A stretch of 64,000 bases of DNA, taken from NCBI RefSeq assembly GCF_020687045.1, contig NZ_JAJEPW010000009.1:13815-77814 (forward strand), given 5' to 3'. Origin of the DNA: Vescimonas cirricatena. Lineage in GTDB: Bacteria; Bacillota; Clostridia; Oscillospirales; Oscillospiraceae. Position numbers and translations under genes: made by a program. The notes beneath the pieces were generated by a model. It made no database searches and was not told where the DNA came from. It worked only from the letters and a program-made list of their open reading frames with translations. Shown here in pieces: positions 34,722 through 43,238 of this stretch; the stretch's first letter is position 1, and every line of letters starts with the position of its first letter.

Positions 34722-35423
34722 TTATTTTGTAGGAATCGACAAAATAAGGGATTGCGCTATGTGCACTATGTCCTCGTTGCTGATATTTCCCTGTATATTA
34801 AACACAACCTGATTCGCTTCGTCCACCCATATTAAAGCTTTTTCTGGTGAAGTTTCATTGCCAATGTATAAATCCGCTGGAATTCCGTTGATATCGACTT
34901 TGACTACTTCGCTATACTCCTGTGCTGTTGTGCTCATGCTGGTATGCTGCATCAAGGTATATTCAACAGAAAACATTTTTTCTCCGGTATCGTTGGCATA
35001 TACGCGAAGACAATAATCGCTATCTTGATAGTTATCTACCAGCGAAAATCCGTCCGGTATCCACGACGGCTCATAACAGATGTGATCTATTTCATTATCT
35101 TCGCTATTGAAAAGATAGATCGTTATGCTCTCGTAGATTTCTTTTATCCATTGGAAGGCGCGCTCTCTTGCCTGTATATCAACTGTCAGCCATGTGCTGA
35201 CAGACAGAATCGTCACAATTAATATTACCGCAGCCCGCTGCCATATTTTATGCGCAACAACCCTACGCTTGCTTTTTTTTCGTAATATCTCCATGCTATG
35301 TTCAAAATCATCGGAAAATACATGTTCGCATTCACTGGGAGACGGGAATGAAGTAAGCATGGACTCTGCTACACGCTTTGCCGCGTTGGCCAGTTCCTGT
35401 TCTGACCATGCAATGTTTGACAT
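34722..35423 (-). CDS. Anti-sigma factor-like membrane protein (DUF4367-type)
   Basis: The start ATG 35423 has AAAGGAG at a proper distance; the earlier in-frame ATG (35432) overlaps that site, so I reject it. The 233 residues comprise a cytoplasmic N-terminus of about 80 with WSEQELANAAKRVAES, one helix (about 66-88) and an outer domain with SWIPDGFSLVDNYQDSDY and the end VVFNIQGNISNEDIVHIAQS, as in DUF4367 proteins. It sits directly behind the sigma factor gene, as usual for a membrane-bound inhibitor that releases the sigma factor on an outside signal. Confidence 0.8.
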   Translation of the reverse strand: MSNIAWSEQELANAAKRVAESMLTSFPSPSECEHVFSDDFEHSMEILRKKSKRRVVAHKIWQRAAVILIVTILSVSTWLTVDIQARERAFQWIKEIYESITIYLFNSEDNEIDHICYEPSWIPDGFSLVDNYQDSDYCLRVYANDTGEKMFSVEYTLMQHTSMSTTAQEYSEVVKVDINGIPADLYIGNETSPEKALIWVDEANQVVFNIQGNISNEDIVHIAQSLILSIPTK

Positions 35424-35424
35424 T

Positions 35425-35937
35425 TTACGCATCTCCTTTCAAATGTTTTTGCAAAGCGGCCTTGGCTCTCCAAAGCTGCTTTTGTGCGGTATCCTTTTTT
35501 ATATGCAGCATAGATGATATTTCTCGTACAGAGTATCCATTATAATAGCGCAGCAATAGGATATCACGATAGGCAGCCGGTAATCGTGCCATAGCATCGG
35601 CCAAACCATGATCACCAGGCAATGGGATTTCGATGCCATAGGTACTCTCCCAAAATTCCATATCTACCAGTTTTGATCGGCTGCGAATGATATCTATTGC
35701 TTTCCGTTCTGTAATAATAACGATATAAGCTCTAGTTTTTGGACATTTGACATCCGATATTTTTTTCAGATTCTCAATAAGGGATAGAAACGCCTGATGT
35801 ACTGCATCCTCGGCATCAAATTCATTCTTCAGAATTTTCATGGCAACATGGAACATCAAGCCCTTGTACATTATGTAAAGCTGTTCAAACTTGGATTTAT
35901 CTTCGTCGCTTTCTATCATCTGTAAGTAGATAATCAA
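35425..35937 (-). CDS. ECF-type RNA polymerase sigma factor
   Basis: The 170-residue protein has region 2 (QLYIMYKGLMFHVAMKILKN, DAEDAVHQAFLSLIEN) and region 4 (LPAAYRDILLLRYYNGYSVR, then EISSMLHIKKDTAQKQLWRA). The start is TTG 35937 behind AGGAGGG. It heads the operon 35937-30684, so it probably switches on its own operon when its partner at 34722 releases it. The spacing to the anti-sigma gene is one base between stop and start. Confidence 0.9.
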   Translation of the reverse strand: MIIYLQMIESDEDKSKFEQLYIMYKGLMFHVAMKILKNEFDAEDAVHQAFLSLIENLKKISDVKCPKTRAYIVIITERKAIDIIRSRSKLVDMEFWESTYGIEIPLPGDHGLADAMARLPAAYRDILLLRYYNGYSVREISSMLHIKKDTAQKQLWRAKAALQKHLKGDA

Positions 35938-35997
35938 CGAAATTCCCTCCTACAATAATGATGTCATTATATGTCGTTAATTATATCATCACACGAT

Positions 35998-36096
35998 GTA
36001 GAATACAAGGTTAAGCAGCTTGCTGACAGGCACCGGGAGCTGAGCAAGGCGAAGAATCGCATTGCTGAGATTGACACATTGCTCAGGAGTCAGTAA
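35998..36096 (+). pseudogene. Relic of a large serine recombinase C-terminus
   Basis: In frame to TAA 36094-36096 the plus strand reads VKQLADRHRELSKAKNRIAE then IDTLLRSQ, the coiled-coil pattern (ELxKAxxRIAELDxLF) found before the DUF4368 tail of TnpX/Tn4451-type serine recombinases. There is no start and the rest is gone. It marks an old mobile-element end at the border of the conjugative element. Confidence 0.45.
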
Positions 36097-36178
36097 CTGG
36101 TACTGGATGACAGTTACAAATTACAGTAGCTAATAAAGGCTAAAGTATCGTTCCGACGAGAAGGAAGCGAAAGACGGC

Positions 36179-36307
36179 ATGTCCGCCGAGGATGCGGCAT
36201 ACGAGAGAAAAGTGAGGATAGGCAATACCCTCCGAGCTCTTTTCCCGATACTTGCATTTGTGCTTTTCGGGGTGCTCATCATGCTTCTCCAGGGCGGAAG
36301 ATTCTGA
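36179..36307 (+). CDS. Short membrane-helix ORF, perhaps a gene remnant
   Basis: ATG 36179 opens 42 codons: a charged start (MSAEDAAYERKVRIGNTLRA) and one strong helix (LFPILAFVLFGVLIMLLQGG) ending GGRF. The frame continues upstream without a good start (DEKEAKDG), so this may be the end of a lost longer gene. No ribosome binding site is convincing. The rest of the 35938-36449 gap shows only the recombinase relic and a hairpin. Confidence 0.35.
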   Translation: MSAEDAAYERKVRIGNTLRALFPILAFVLFGVLIMLLQGGRF

Positions 36308-36406
36308 TCATAGGAGCTATTGTTTGTTCTTTCTCTGTCTTAATACCCTCCGATAGAGTGAGTCCTTCTGGATGCGCCATGGTGACGCTACCCTCGTGAC
36401 AACTCG

Positions 36407-36441
36407 AGAGCGCACCTTTCCCTTGGTGGGAGGTGCGCTCT
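36407..36441. terminator. 11-bp stem-loop at the end of the conjugation module
   Basis: AGAGCGCACCT (36407-36417) pairs perfectly with AGGTGCGCTCT (36431-36441), just downstream of the stop of the minus-strand gene at 36450. No T-run follows, so the efficiency is uncertain. It probably marks the 3' end of the long minus-strand transfer transcript. Confidence 0.55.
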
Positions 36442-36449
36442 GTCTGCGT

Positions 36450-36707
36450 TCATTTGATGCGATACAGGCTGCTGGTCAGGCTGCCATTGGGACGACGGCG
36501 GTGGGTGCGTTCCAGAAAACCATGATGTTCCAAGTCACTTAATGCCCGCTGCACAGTGCGGCGGGACAGCTTCAAGTCCTCCGCGATCCTGCGGACGCTG
36601 GGCCAGCAGGTGCCGTCGGCGTTGGAGCGGTCCTTGAGGTACATATAGACCGTCTTGGCCCGATGGGATAGTTCCTGATCCGCATAGATGCTTCCAAAGT
36701 AACTCAT
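36450..36707 (-). CDS. Helix-turn-helix protein (HTH_36 type)
   Basis: The 85-residue protein has the winged-helix pattern LSHRAKTVYMYLKDRSN, CWPSVRRIAEDLKLSRRTVQ and RALSDLEHHGFLERTHRRR, as in plasmid and conjugative-element replication or partition regulators. Its start overlaps the VirD4 stop (ATGA). It probably binds DNA to regulate transfer or replication of the element. Confidence 0.85.
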   Translation of the reverse strand: MSYFGSIYADQELSHRAKTVYMYLKDRSNADGTCWPSVRRIAEDLKLSRRTVQRALSDLEHHGFLERTHRRRPNGSLTSSLYRIK

Positions 36708-38479
36708 GTCTTTGTGTCCTCATTGTAAAGTCCCATTGCCGAATAGGGGCTTCTCCTCTCGGCAACAGGTGCTTGCTGCACCTGCGTAGGTTGGGTGCCC
36801 TTCTTTCCGTAGGCCCGGTCGATGCGGAGGAATAGCTCCTGTCGACTGGCGTAGGTTACAGGTCGAGAGGCATGCTCCGGGGTAATATATGGCGCACCGA
36901 AGGTAATGCCCCAGTCCAGAAACAGGCGCAGCTTTGTCTGCATAGGATGCGTCCCCGTTTTCATGACCACAAAGCTGCCCTTGGGGATGGATTTCAGTTC
37001 GTCCGGCGTCATGAGGGGCCGCTCCATCATCTGCAAGCTCTGGCTTGGATCATTCTTGCTTCTGCTGACCGAGCCGGACAATACCGTGCGGCTGCCCAGT
37101 GCCTTGGAGAGCTGCTCCGCCGTCTGGCTGTTGGGGGCGAAGCCGCCGAAGATGGTATCCTGGCAGTTATCGGTCAATATCTCTGCCCCCTCTCGCCCAT
37201 AGTTTTTCTCCAGCTGCGCCAGCGCCTGGATGATAGGCACCATGGTCAGCCCACGGGAGCGTCCTGCGCTGAACAGCGGCAGGATGTCAAAGGCGGGCAT
37301 GGTCCCCAGCTCGTCGCAGAAGAACACAACACGACCAGGCAGCCGCCCGCCGTTTTCATCCGCCACGGCAAACAGCTCCCGTGCCAGCGTCTGGATCATC
37401 AAGCCTGCCATGAAATTTTTGGTCTGATCCTCCTCCGGCAAGATCAGGAAGATAGCGGACTTCTCCGACGCAAACCGCTCGGCGTTCATGGTGCTGTCAA
37501 AACACAGCACCTGCTCCAGCTCGGAGTCCAGAAAGGCGTTGAGGCGAGACAATACCGTGCTCATGACCGAGGCCATAGCCTGGTCGGATGTGTTCAGCGC
37601 CGCCCCGGCAAACCACCGTGCCTTGTGCTCCGGGGGCAGCTTTTCCATGAGGATGGTAAACCAGTTTTTGCCCCGTACCCCCGAGGGAGCCAGCAGTTCC
37701 TGCACCAGCTTGAACACGGACACGATGTGCCGCCGCTCCTGTTTTCTTTCCGGCGGCAGAAATTCTGCCAGCAAGAGCACCACGGAAGTCAATAGTCCCT
37801 CTGCGGCATCGTAGAAATAGGCGTTCTGGCCGTAGTCTGCATCCCCATTCGGTGACACGATGGTCTTGGCCAGGATCTTGGCGTACTTCTCCGCCTTGGC
37901 ACGGGCGGCAAGACTGCCGGTGGCCTGCGCCGCATCCATGTAGTGGTTGATGAGCGTCATGAGGTTGTAGCCATCTGAGCGGGTAGGATTTCGCAGATCC
38001 ACCACGGATACATGGTAGCCGTAGTATTTTTCCGCAATGGCGCCGTAGTTGCGAGCTAAGTCACCCTTGGTATCCAATGCCAGAAAGCTCATGCCGCTGG
38101 CACAGGCGTATTCCAAATTGGGATATAGAAAGTAGGCCGTTTTGCCCACGCCGGATGCGCCGATCATAAGGCAATGCACATCGTCCTTATCCACCAGTGC
38201 GGTGATGCCGTGCTTATGGCTGATGCTGCCCAGCACCAGCCCCTGCACTTCCGGGCGGTGCAGCCCTTTGCGCCAACTTGCCGCTTGGAACGGCACGAGG
38301 GCATAGGTCTTGCGGATCTCTGCGTCAGTGGCCCAGCGGGCCGTGCCATGCTGGCCGTCGCCTACGGTTTTGGATTTAATGTTGTTGAGGGTGTAGCGAT
38401 TGTTCAGCAGCGTCAGGCAGCCTATGACCGCCGCCATGACGCCGCCCGCTGCAAGGAGGATCCATAGAGCATCTGTCAC
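36704..38479 (-). CDS. virD4: VirD4/TraG-family type IV coupling protein
   Basis: The start is GTG 38479 behind AAGGAGA; 591 residues. One or two N-terminal helices (5-24) are followed by the ATPase: Walker A GASGVGKTAYF (about 109-119), ALDTKGDLAR, Walker B VVFFCDELGTMPAFDIL, and a conserved C-terminal part with NCQDTIFGGFAPNSQTAEQL. It links the relaxase-DNA complex to the secretion channel at the membrane and pumps DNA with ATP. Length and motifs are normal, so it should be functional. It works with the MobP3 relaxase and VirB4 encoded nearby. Confidence 0.93.
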   Translation of the reverse strand: MTDALWILLAAGGVMAAVIGCLTLLNNRYTLNNIKSKTVGDGQHGTARWATDAEIRKTYALVPFQAASWRKGLHRPEVQGLVLGSISHKHGITALVDKDDVHCLMIGASGVGKTAYFLYPNLEYACASGMSFLALDTKGDLARNYGAIAEKYYGYHVSVVDLRNPTRSDGYNLMTLINHYMDAAQATGSLAARAKAEKYAKILAKTIVSPNGDADYGQNAYFYDAAEGLLTSVVLLLAEFLPPERKQERRHIVSVFKLVQELLAPSGVRGKNWFTILMEKLPPEHKARWFAGAALNTSDQAMASVMSTVLSRLNAFLDSELEQVLCFDSTMNAERFASEKSAIFLILPEEDQTKNFMAGLMIQTLARELFAVADENGGRLPGRVVFFCDELGTMPAFDILPLFSAGRSRGLTMVPIIQALAQLEKNYGREGAEILTDNCQDTIFGGFAPNSQTAEQLSKALGSRTVLSGSVSRSKNDPSQSLQMMERPLMTPDELKSIPKGSFVVMKTGTHPMQTKLRLFLDWGITFGAPYITPEHASRPVTYASRQELFLRIDRAYGKKGTQPTQVQQAPVAERRSPYSAMGLYNEDTKT

Positions 38480-38549
38480 GAGTTTTCTCCTTTCCTTTTT
38501 TATGGATCTATGTTACTATTATCGTGTAAAACTAAGGGAGGGACAGTAC

Positions 38550-39410
38550 ATGAGTCATCTCGTTGCCTCTGAATATAAATGTTTTGAGGATATACGCAGG
38601 ACCCGTCCCGACGGGTCTGAATACTGGTGTGCCAGAGAATTGGCCCCGGTTTTGGATTATGCAAAATGGGAAAATTTTGCCAAGGTCATCAAACGCGCTA
38701 TGATCGCCTGTGAAAACAGCGGCCACGACACAGCTGCCGATTTTCCTGAGGTTAGGAAAATCGTTAAAGCCGGCGCAACGACAAAAAGCATTGTCGACTA
38801 TGAATTGTCCCGCTATGCCTGTTATCTGATCGTGCAGAACGGCGATCCGCGCAAAGAGGTCATTGCTTTGGGGCAAACCTACTTTGCTATCCAAACTTAT
38901 CGGCAGGAGGTTGCGGACCGATTTAATCAGTTGGACGAAGACAGCCGTCGGTTGGTCGTTCGCGGCGATATAAAACAGTGGAATCAGCTGTTGGCCGAGG
39001 CCGCACGGAATGCCGGCGTGATCACAGCGGATGAGTTTGCCGTATTCCAAAACGCCGGGTACATGGGATTGTACGGCGGCATGACCGTGGACGACATACA
39101 TCGGAAGAAAAATTTGGAAGTAGGGCAGAAGATCCTTGACTATATGGGCAGCACGGAACTGATCGCAAATCTGTTCCGTATTTCCCAAACAGAGGAAAAG
39201 CTTCGGAAGGATGGCGTGGATAGCGCTGATACCGCCACTGCCGTGCATTACAAAGTCGGCAGTGAGGTCCGCGAGGCTATCGAAAAAATCGGCGGCACAA
39301 TGCCGGAAGATCTGCCTACACCCGAAAAGAGCATTGCCCAGCTAGAAAAAGAACAGCTCCAGCGACTAAAACAGCAGGCGCTGGATGGGCAATTGATGTT
39401 GGATGAATGA
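38550..39410 (+). CDS. dinD: DinD-like DNA damage-inducible protein
   Basis: I choose ATG 38550 behind GGGAGGG; 286 residues, close to E. coli DinD. Motifs are YWCARELAPVLDYAKWENFA (Bro-N-like), VDYELSRYACYLIVQNGDPR, VIALGQTYFAIQTYRQEV and EKIGGTMPEDLPTPEKSI. DinD in E. coli is SOS-induced and affects RecA filaments. It is the only plus-strand gene inside the transfer region, divergent from virD4. I saw no clear LexA box in the 70-base gap. It could dampen the host SOS response while single-stranded DNA enters. Confidence 0.88.
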   Translation: MSHLVASEYKCFEDIRRTRPDGSEYWCARELAPVLDYAKWENFAKVIKRAMIACENSGHDTAADFPEVRKIVKAGATTKSIVDYELSRYACYLIVQNGDPRKEVIALGQTYFAIQTYRQEVADRFNQLDEDSRRLVVRGDIKQWNQLLAEAARNAGVITADEFAVFQNAGYMGLYGGMTVDDIHRKKNLEVGQKILDYMGSTELIANLFRISQTEEKLRKDGVDSADTATAVHYKVGSEVREAIEKIGGTMPEDLPTPEKSIAQLEKEQLQRLKQQALDGQLMLDE

Positions 39411-39415
39411 ATTTA

Positions 39416-39446
39416 CCCCGACAGCCTTATGCTGTCGGGGTTTTCG
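39416..39446 (+). terminator. Intrinsic terminator of dinD
   Basis: CCCCGACAGC (39416-39425) pairs with GCTGTCGGGG (39431-39440) over CTTAT and is followed by TTTTCGCTTT. It also contains the stop of the convergent gene at 39427 and may act on both strands. Confidence 0.88.
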
Positions 39447-40338
39447 CTTTGCCCCGCTTTGCCCGCAGGTCATCGTTCCAGTCCTTCCCCTCCGGGCGCA
39501 GACGCTCCACATCGTAGCCCATATCCTCCAGGGTATCCAGCATACCGTCGCAAGCATCCTCACCCGCCTCGTCATTATCCAAACAGAGGTACACCGTGTC
39601 CAGCTTCGGGTTCTGCCGCAGGCGCTCCAGTACGGGCTGGATGGAGGTGCCGCAGCAGGCCACATAGCTGTGCTCCAGCCAACCTGCCGGGTAGAGGGTA
39701 ATGTGAGACAGTAGATCAATGGGTGCTTCAAAGACATAGAGGGAACGGTCCGTCCCGTTTTTGTGGAAGCTGTGTTTTATGTCGCTGCTCTCCACATTGA
39801 TGCGGAATACTTTGCCTTGGGAGCCGGTGCTGCGCAGATGTGCATGCCGGGCTTCTCCGTTTTCATCCAGACCGACAAACACGCAGTTGTGGTGTGGGTC
39901 GTCCTCATAGAGCATCTTCTCCTGCACAAACGCCGTGACCACATCCCGGTCAATGCACCTGTGCTTGGTGAGATAGGCATACATCCTGCGCATAGTCAAG
40001 TAAGGCTTCGGCAGGGCAAAGGGCTTTGGCTCCTGCGGCTCCGGTTCCTGCTTTGCGATGGGAATAATGCCCTGTCCGTCCCGGCCCAGCAGTATGGACA
40101 CCGCTTCGGGATAGGTCTTGTCGTAGAATTGCTGCACGAAGCTGATGGCGCGTCCGCCTTTCCGTGCGGCATGGTCATACCACATCGGTCCGCGCACGGT
40201 GATGCTGTGGTCGCTGACCAGCCGGTACTCCCGTCCGGCCATAATGAGTTTCTCGCCTCGATCCAACAGAAAAGACGGCAGGTCAACCTCGTTGGCCTGC
40301 CGTTTCTCTGCGGATGTGAAATATACAAATTTGCCCAT
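39427..40338 (-). CDS. DUF3991/Toprim primase-like protein
   Basis: I choose ATG 40338 (MGKFVYFTSAEKRQ) with GGAGGG before it; 303 residues. The N-terminus resembles a CHC2-like primase module without the zinc Cys set (YDHAARKGGRAISFVQQFYD, YPEAVSILLG). The C-terminal half is a Toprim domain (FEAPIDLLSH with its Glu, and VYLCLDNDEAGEDACD with DxD). Such proteins probably make primers for replacement-strand synthesis after transfer. The gene follows the relaxase gene by 17 bases. Confidence 0.88.
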   Translation of the reverse strand: MGKFVYFTSAEKRQANEVDLPSFLLDRGEKLIMAGREYRLVSDHSITVRGPMWYDHAARKGGRAISFVQQFYDKTYPEAVSILLGRDGQGIIPIAKQEPEPQEPKPFALPKPYLTMRRMYAYLTKHRCIDRDVVTAFVQEKMLYEDDPHHNCVFVGLDENGEARHAHLRSTGSQGKVFRINVESSDIKHSFHKNGTDRSLYVFEAPIDLLSHITLYPAGWLEHSYVACCGTSIQPVLERLRQNPKLDTVYLCLDNDEAGEDACDGMLDTLEDMGYDVERLRPEGKDWNDDLRAKRGKAKTPTA

Positions 40339-40355
40339 GCATTTCCCTCCTTGCA

Positions 40356-41762
40356 TTATCGCATGGTGTTGTCGTTGACATGGTGGAGCTGCTCGTCCTC
40401 ATGATCGTTCCGCTTGTGGCCCATGGCCATGCGCTTCTCCTGTAACCGCCTGCGGCGCTTGGAGTCAATACGCAGCGCAGGTGGGATGACCGGCATACTC
40501 GTCCTAAATATCTGCCCCATATGATGCAGCAGCCGCATGACCGCATTTGCCGGAATATGCCTTGCAGACACAGCTTCTCCCACTGGCTGCACATCAGCAG
40601 AGCCACGGATGGGCGGCGTTTTCTCTGTCGATTGCTTTTCCCCCGGCTCCACACTGTCAGCAGACGGGGAAAACGAGATATCCTCTGCCTCTCGGATGAT
40701 CCAGTTTTTAAGAGAGCGAAACTCCTTCCGCTGCGTTAGCGGCTGGCGGGGTGGCGTGTTCTGCCCATAGTAGCCCGCAATCTCGTCTTTCAGCTGCCAC
40801 CATTGGTCGTAGCAAGCCGCCACCTCCGGGAGCTGCGCCAGCCGCTCCACAATGGCATCCACCTGTGCCTTGACCGATTTTGGCAGATAGGAATAGACAT
40901 GTTTGCCGCCGACCTGCGCCAGTGCCTGGGAGAGTTCTTGCAGCTCTTTCGCAAGCCCGGGGTCATCGGCGGCACCGGTTTCCAACGCCCGAATGCGCTC
41001 TAGTAACAATGCCTTGGCGGTTTGTATACTCTCCTTGTAGGCGGCATCCTTCCGAATGTAAAGCTCCGTCATCTCGTCCCGAAAAATTTCGTTCGTCATC
41101 TTGGACCGAATCGATGCGATCCCCTTCTGCGTTAGAAACCCCACCTTGGGATCGTCCGACCACGCCATCATGTGTATGTGCGGATGGTGTCCCTCGTCGT
41201 GATATGCCGCATACCAACGAAACTTCTCCGGTGGAATACGCATGGCCTCCGCAATGGAGTGGCTCTCCTGCTTCAATAGGTTCTGCCATGCGGCTGCTTT
41301 GCTGTATCCCAGGCGCTCCGCATCCTCCCGCCGCAGGGAGAAAATGAAGGTCCACACTTTTCCGGCGTGAGTCTCCAGTTCGCTTTTTGCCGCCTTAAGA
41401 TCCGTGACATCTTCTGCACTGAATAGCCCGTGACCGCCGCGCTTTTCCGCCCGGGGTCGGTTGGCGATGTAGGCCATATAGCCGCTCTCGGATTCCAATT
41501 CATGCAGATGCGTGTCCAGCGCTGCAACAATAAACGCAGACGCCGTACCCCGGTTGGGTGTCTGCAGGTAGTCGGCGTACTCGAAGAGCTCCTTTGCGTC
41601 CGGGAAGTCCTTCAGCAGTTTTGTGAGGAACTGCATCTGTTTTTTAGTCACCGGTTCGGTGCTTTGAAGGACCTCCACGCCGTCTCGCTTGGCAACATAC
41701 TCCATGTATCTTGCCGCACGACCTCCTTGGATGTACCCGCTTTTCTGTATCAGCCGTGCCAT
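40356..41762 (-). CDS. MobP3-family relaxase
   Basis: The 468-residue protein has the three-His motif YHDEGHHPHIHMMAW (about 196-210) and the upstream segments GGHGLFSAEDVTDL and KVWTFIFSLRREDAERLGY, typical of the MobP3 relaxases of Firmicutes conjugative elements. It would nick oriT, stay bound to the 5' end and be exported through VirD4. The C-terminal half is helical and charged. It lies between an accessory RHH-like protein (41766) and the primase-like gene. The probable oriT is the gap 42174-42600. Confidence 0.92.
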   Translation of the reverse strand: MARLIQKSGYIQGGRAARYMEYVAKRDGVEVLQSTEPVTKKQMQFLTKLLKDFPDAKELFEYADYLQTPNRGTASAFIVAALDTHLHELESESGYMAYIANRPRAEKRGGHGLFSAEDVTDLKAAKSELETHAGKVWTFIFSLRREDAERLGYSKAAAWQNLLKQESHSIAEAMRIPPEKFRWYAAYHDEGHHPHIHMMAWSDDPKVGFLTQKGIASIRSKMTNEIFRDEMTELYIRKDAAYKESIQTAKALLLERIRALETGAADDPGLAKELQELSQALAQVGGKHVYSYLPKSVKAQVDAIVERLAQLPEVAACYDQWWQLKDEIAGYYGQNTPPRQPLTQRKEFRSLKNWIIREAEDISFSPSADSVEPGEKQSTEKTPPIRGSADVQPVGEAVSARHIPANAVMRLLHHMGQIFRTSMPVIPPALRIDSKRRRRLQEKRMAMGHKRNDHEDEQLHHVNDNTMR

Positions 41763-41765
41763 CGG

Positions 41766-42173
41766 TTACTCCTCCCGGTGGAACAGAAGCACATCCCTAA
41801 AAGAGATGTTTCCATGCGTACCCGCCACCTCCCGGACACTGTTACCGCGCATTTTGTTGTACTCGTCCCGGGTCATGTCTATGTCGCCGCCCAGCAGATG
41901 GTTGGTCATGTTGTGCTCCACCACCAGCTTGAACAGCAGCTTGCCCAGCCTGTCGCCGAACACACCCAGTGTGCCCTCCAGCATCTCCTGTAGCGCACGG
42001 GGCAGATACGCACTTGTCCGCTCGGCGTGCAGACGACCGCAATACTGCCGCAGCGCCTTCTCCACAAACTCGTTGCGAGTAGGGCAGTTATCCAGCTTAT
42101 AGAATGCGTCCACCTCTTGCCACACCTCGTCTGACAGCCAGACAGAGTGTCGGCTTTTTCCGTTTTTATCCAT
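41766..42173 (-). CDS. Relaxosome accessory protein (RHH-like, MobC-like)
   Basis: I choose ATG 42173 behind AAGGAGGTG; 135 residues. The start KSRHSVWLSDEVWQEVDAF resembles a ribbon-helix-helix strand with a helical DNA-binding body (CPTRNEFVEKALRQYCGRL). It is placed directly before the relaxase gene with a four-base gap, as for the small proteins that bend oriT and load the relaxase. The family is inferred from context and pattern. Confidence 0.75.
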   Translation of the reverse strand: MDKNGKSRHSVWLSDEVWQEVDAFYKLDNCPTRNEFVEKALRQYCGRLHAERTSAYLPRALQEMLEGTLGVFGDRLGKLLFKLVVEHNMTNHLLGGDIDMTRDEYNKMRGNSVREVAGTHGNISFRDVLLFHREE

Positions 42174-42596
42174 TGAACTGCACCTCCTTCCATTGAGAGT
42201 CAGAGCCTCCCAAAGGCCCTGCAAACACGGGGCAAACAGGCATTTTTACAAGAAATAGCGCCAAAGCATATTCGTCTCCGCATGATCAGCGTCAATTTCA
42301 AAGTGGCACAAACCTCCGTGGCAGTCCGCACTGCGGGCTGCCGTAAGGGCCAATGGCGCAATAAAGCGCCAAAGGCTTTCTCCTGCCCCGATTTCGGCGC
42401 ACCGAAAATCGGCCCAAAACCTCGCTCAACCTGCCAGGGCGCTATCCTTACCCTCCCGCGCTCCCACGAGGCCACACAGCGGCCCACAGGGGTGGACACG
42501 GGGCATCTCCTGCTCGGCATCTCAGCCGACATATATCGGAGGCGAAAAAAGAGAGCCGCACCAATTGGCACGACTCTCCAAATAGAATATTCGGTT
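42174..42596. other. Gene-free stretch, candidate origin of transfer (oriT)
   Basis: No convincing gene is seen in about 420 bases upstream of the mobilisation genes. It is G+C-rich and carries an imperfect inverted repeat CCGATTTCG / CGAAAATCGG (about 42389-42413), the usual kind of feature beside a nick site. I could not identify a nick sequence. Position and dyad support oriT but do not prove it. Confidence 0.4.
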
Positions 42597-43161
42597 TCAC
42601 ATCTCCAGCACTGGCGAAGTGTGCTGCTCCTGCTCCATCAGAAGTTCCAAGCTGTAATCCAAAATCTTCTCCTTGCGCTCGGTCAGCATGGTCAGGTAGA
42701 ATTCACGCTGGATCGGCAGTAGTTCCGGGACATTTTCAAAATAGATATTTTGCGCGAAGATAATCAGCCTGCTCCTGCGTGATGGCATTGCTCCACTGAT
42801 TGGAGTTAATCGCACTATACAATTCTCCCCACAGACAGTCCATATAAGACACCTTGTCCTTTTCGCCCTGAATGTACTCACGAAGCGCTTTATCCAGACT
42901 GGCAGGCAGATTCTTTTCCAAATAGGTTCGGTCAGTCGGCTTGCCGCCATGCATTTGTGGTTTCTCCACGGTCAGCGTAATGAGCTGTTCCATCGGGATA
43001 TCCAGTGTGGAGGATAGCTTCATGAGTGTACCGGCACTGCATCGGGAGAGCGTTGTCTTGCCGGAGCAGATGTCCGCCAGCGTTGCCCAAGGCACACCGC
43101 TTTTCTTGGAGAGCTGGTAGCGGGAGAGGTTCTTTTCCCGCAGTATCTGTTGGATCGTCAT
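42597..43161 (-). pseudogene. XRE-family repressor, frameshifted near its end
   Basis: From ATG 43161 (MTIQQILREKNLSRYQLSKK) the helix-turn-helix SGVPWATLADICSGKTTLSR is clear, and the body continues to ITQEQADYLRAKYLF and TGA near 42736. In the next frame the sequence goes on without a break as YFENVPELLPIQREFYLTML and ends LLMEQEQHTSPVLEM at 42597. The natural protein of about 186 residues is therefore split by an indel of one or two bases at about 42735-42750. The DNA-binding half remains. It probably controls the transfer operon, or its own promoter, at 43178-43206. Confidence 0.7.
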
Positions 43162-43177
43162 ATACATCACCGCTCTT

Positions 43178-43206
43178 ATTATATCGGTGCGCCGATAATC
43201 AGTCAA
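43178..43206 (-). promoter_or_regulatory. Promoter with overlapping dyad operator for the XRE gene
   Basis: On the minus strand TTGACT (43206-43201) and TATAAT (43183-43178) are exactly 17 bases apart. TATCGG/CCGATA (43182-43187 with 43192-43197) forms a dyad in the spacer, touching the -10 box. This is a near-consensus promoter with an operator, 17 bases before the repressor start, so autoregulation is likely. Confidence 0.78.
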
Positions 43207-43238
43207 GAGAAAACCTTGTAAACCTCTGCCTGCCATGC

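Noticed and set aside
38480..38549. LexA-type operator before dinD
   Set aside because: No GAAC-N4-GTTC-like sequence is visible in the divergent gap.
42200..42571. Minus-strand open frame in the candidate oriT region
   Set aside because: Low-complexity Arg/Cys-rich translation without a ribosome binding site or homology pattern; the region fits a non-coding origin better.
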